From positions 1 through 23,799 of the forward strand of contig NAOQ01000427.1 in NCBI GenBank assembly GCA_002751075.1: a stretch of DNA of 23,799 bases, read 5' to 3'. Below the pieces are notes generated by a model. That model was not told where the DNA came from, ran no database searches, and saw only the letters and a list, made by a program, of their open reading frames with translations. The DNA is from Ichthyophonus hoferi. Lineage: Eukaryota; Opisthokonta; Ichthyosporea; Ichthyophonida; Ichthyophonidae. Below, one piece after another: positions 22,085 to 23,799 of the stretch (position 1 is the first letter of the stretch; the number at the start of each line of letters is the position of its first letter). The translations under genes were made by a program, and so were the position numbers.

Positions 22085-23799
22085 TTATAGCAGAGCCCTG
22101 TAAAGAAGTGGATATCAGTAACCCCTCTATCTAAGGACTTGGTCATACTCGCCAAGAAAACATGCAACCCCAAACACATCCACATTAGACATTGGCTTAT
22201 TCCTCTAGTCCTTCAGTCCGTAGCCACAAACCTGTCCTATTATCTAGATTCAAACCCGTATTCATCCTATTTGGGCCCAACAAACCAGTCCACTACCAAC
22301 GCTGTCTCACCATTTATTAGAGCAAATGACAGCCTGTTGGCGAACAATTCTCTTCTTATCATCTAGGCACACGGCAATGCCTGCCATGACCCGGGCCTTA
22401 TAGGGGTGAAGGGTGGCGTAGGGCAGGGCAGCCATGGCGGCTAGCAACATCACTGCTCCCCGGCGAATGTACTGTAGGATGATTGAGTAAGCAGGAGCTT
22501 GGCCCTCCCCTTGCGCAAAGAAGGCAGAGCATGTCACTCACCATGGAGAGGTCCGCCACACTGAGAGTTAGCAAACAGGGTATTAGGGTGTCCACATGCA
22601 GGGCGATTTCTGAGGGTGCATCTCCCACCAGGCCTTGCAGGGTCTTCAATGTAGCCTCCTTGAGCTGGTTCGGCCCAGGCCTCAGTGACTCCAGCAGGAG
22701 AGGCATCAGCTGCATGCAGGACTGTCAATATCGACCCAGTAACACCTGCCCACCCACCAGCCAGACACCTACCGGGGGTAGCTCAGCAAGTAGAACCACA
22801 CGAGAAGTGTGTTGAAGAAGGTGGGAGAGGGCGAGCAGGTAATGGGACCGACTCTCTGCAGGAAACCAGTCATTAGTACACCAGTTGTATAAGCCTGGCT
22901 ACCCTATCACCACGCCTCTCACCAAGGTCGTTCTGGGAATATCCCTCTTTTATGCGACCAATAATAGTTGTGAAAACCCGTTGCTTGTACAGTGCCTGTT
23001 CCCACAGCATAGGATATTAGTAAAGATAACCCAAGACAGCTTGAATAAAAAGAAAGAGGAGAGTACCTTTATGTTGCAGTGGCAGGCCTTGGTCAGCACC
23101 TTCTCAGTGTCGGCCAGCACTATGCCCAGGCCCTCAGCTGCATGCATACCTACCTCATCCCACCTTAGTCAGAAGGCTGCTCTGTAGGAGGTCTACGTCG
23201 ACCCTTTCAGGGTCAAGCCTACCTATAGGTGTGGCCAACCAGGCCACTAGTTGGTCCAGGGCAGCTGTTTGACAGGGTGCACCTAACATGACCAATGCCT
23301 TGGTAACCTGTATGTGGTAGGCCCGGTTAGCTCCTTATTGCCAGCCCTGTCCCCTGTGGTATGGTGCTACATACCCAGGCCCAGGCTAGTACCGCTGCCT
23401 TGCTGTTGTCCTGCAAGCCTGTGGTTGCTTGACGTAGCGTCTCCATCAATGATTGGATATGTGGCCCTACATGATGGGACCTCATCAGTACTCCCCCTCT
23501 CCCAAGGCCTTTACGCTACAACTCTCCACCCACCAGTAAAGTGTTTGCTGACAATGGCGGCCAATCCAAGGCAGGCACTGGGACAACTATCAACTCCCTG
23601 ACCATGCAGGGCTAGGCCTGTGATCTTGTTTAAAAGGTGTGTAGGCACAACCACCTACCCCTGCCAGGTCAGCCACCCACCCTCACACTCACCCACCCTA
23701 ACCCCTAGAGGGTCAAGCCTACCTCAGAGTGAATGCTGCCCAGCACTGCAATAGCCATACGGAACCATTGAGAGGTGAGGTGAGAGTGTCGTGCTTCCT
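22085..23799 (-). CDS. MMS19: MMS19 homologue, C-terminal part (cytosolic Fe-S targeting complex, HEAT repeats)
   Basis: MMS19 is the HEAT-repeat adaptor that, with CIAO1 and CIAO2B, passes Fe-S clusters to DNA repair and replication enzymes. The gene is partial: it enters at the right edge. Minus-strand exons in order: 23799-23723 (partial), 23624-23534, 23466-23375, 23307-23223, 23149-23067, 22995-22923, 22855-22773, 22709-22542, 22471-22311 and a 13-nt exon 22097-22085. All phases agree, giving about 307 residues, or the last third of the roughly 1030-residue family length. Matches to human include WVTKALV, YKQRVFT (human FRQRFFT), LALSHLL, LLLESL, ALHVDTL, HPYKARV and the hallmark LDDKKRIVRQQAV (human LDDKKRLVRKEAV). 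The tail NKWALL matches human GEWFLLG. If the last intron is retained, translation stops right after the same Trp at 22307. The acceptor of the second exon could instead be 23617, but that breaks phase. Confidence 0.93.
23209..23224. repeat. 16-nt exact repeat at an MMS19 intron 5' end (copy 1)
   Basis: The plus-strand sequence AGGGTCAAGCCTACCT is identical to 23709-23724. On the gene strand it covers the last exon bases and the first bases of the intron (GTAGGCTTGACCCT). Here the intron continues so that GACCCT pairs with AGGGTC three bases on, forming a perfect 6-bp hairpin. Confidence 0.8.
23709..23724. repeat. 16-nt exact repeat at an MMS19 intron 5' end (copy 2)
   Basis: Identical to 23209-23224 and placed the same way across a GTAGGC donor two introns upstream in the gene. 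The following bases, ACCCTCTAGGGGT, can form a similar but imperfect hairpin. The rest of the two introns (73 and about 98 nt) does not look alike. Confidence 0.8.

Noticed and set aside
23265-23282. An 18-nt intron (GTGCACC..AACAG) in MMS19
   Set aside because: The frame is open through it, and the read-through sequence aligns with human MMS19 without a gap, so it is exon.

Overview
This window is nuclear DNA from a eukaryote. Three protein-coding genes are split by many short GT..AG introns (mostly about 60-80 nt). They sit in long AT-rich, gene-free DNA with old retrotransposon remains. The proteins resemble their animal counterparts closely, and the introns are compact with CTAAC/CTAAT-like branch sites. 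This suggests an opisthokont with small introns, such as an early-diverging fungus, a unicellular relative of animals or a sponge-like animal. I cannot place it more precisely from sequence alone.

Layout: 1-1100, no gene seen. About 1100-4290 (minus), a badly decayed Ty1/copia element. 4291-8519, AT-rich with no gene seen. About 8520-9290 (plus), copy A of a dispersed repeat. 10958-12411 (plus), a two-exon PPM/PP2C phosphatase of the mitochondrial PTC7/PPTC7 family. About 13375-13660, a degenerate CCCTATA-rich minisatellite. About 13870-14020, a CCAAT/CRE-like cluster. 14463-16380 (plus), a ten-exon PPP1R8/NIPP1 homologue followed by an AATAAA signal. About 17440-19210 (minus), a second copia fossil. 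About 20030-20740 (plus), copy B of the dispersed repeat. 22085 to the right edge (minus), the C-terminal third of an MMS19 homologue, whose 5' part lies outside the window.

The three genes are housekeeping genes and do not form an operon or an obvious system. PTC7 is a mitochondrial protein phosphatase linked to coenzyme Q and matrix protein dephosphorylation. PPP1R8 is a nuclear PP1 regulator tied to splicing. MMS19 is the substrate adaptor of the cytosolic iron-sulfur targeting complex. I assembled the exons by hand from splice signals, phase and family alignment; every junction kept the reading frame.

The most interesting points are about splicing. PTC7 has two in-phase 5' splice sites bracketing a possible membrane segment, which recalls yeast PTC7. 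MMS19 appears to end in a 13-nt terminal exon. Two MMS19 introns share an exact 16-nt block at their 5' ends. Donor sites across the genes often read GTAG instead of GTAAG. No clear new system was found.
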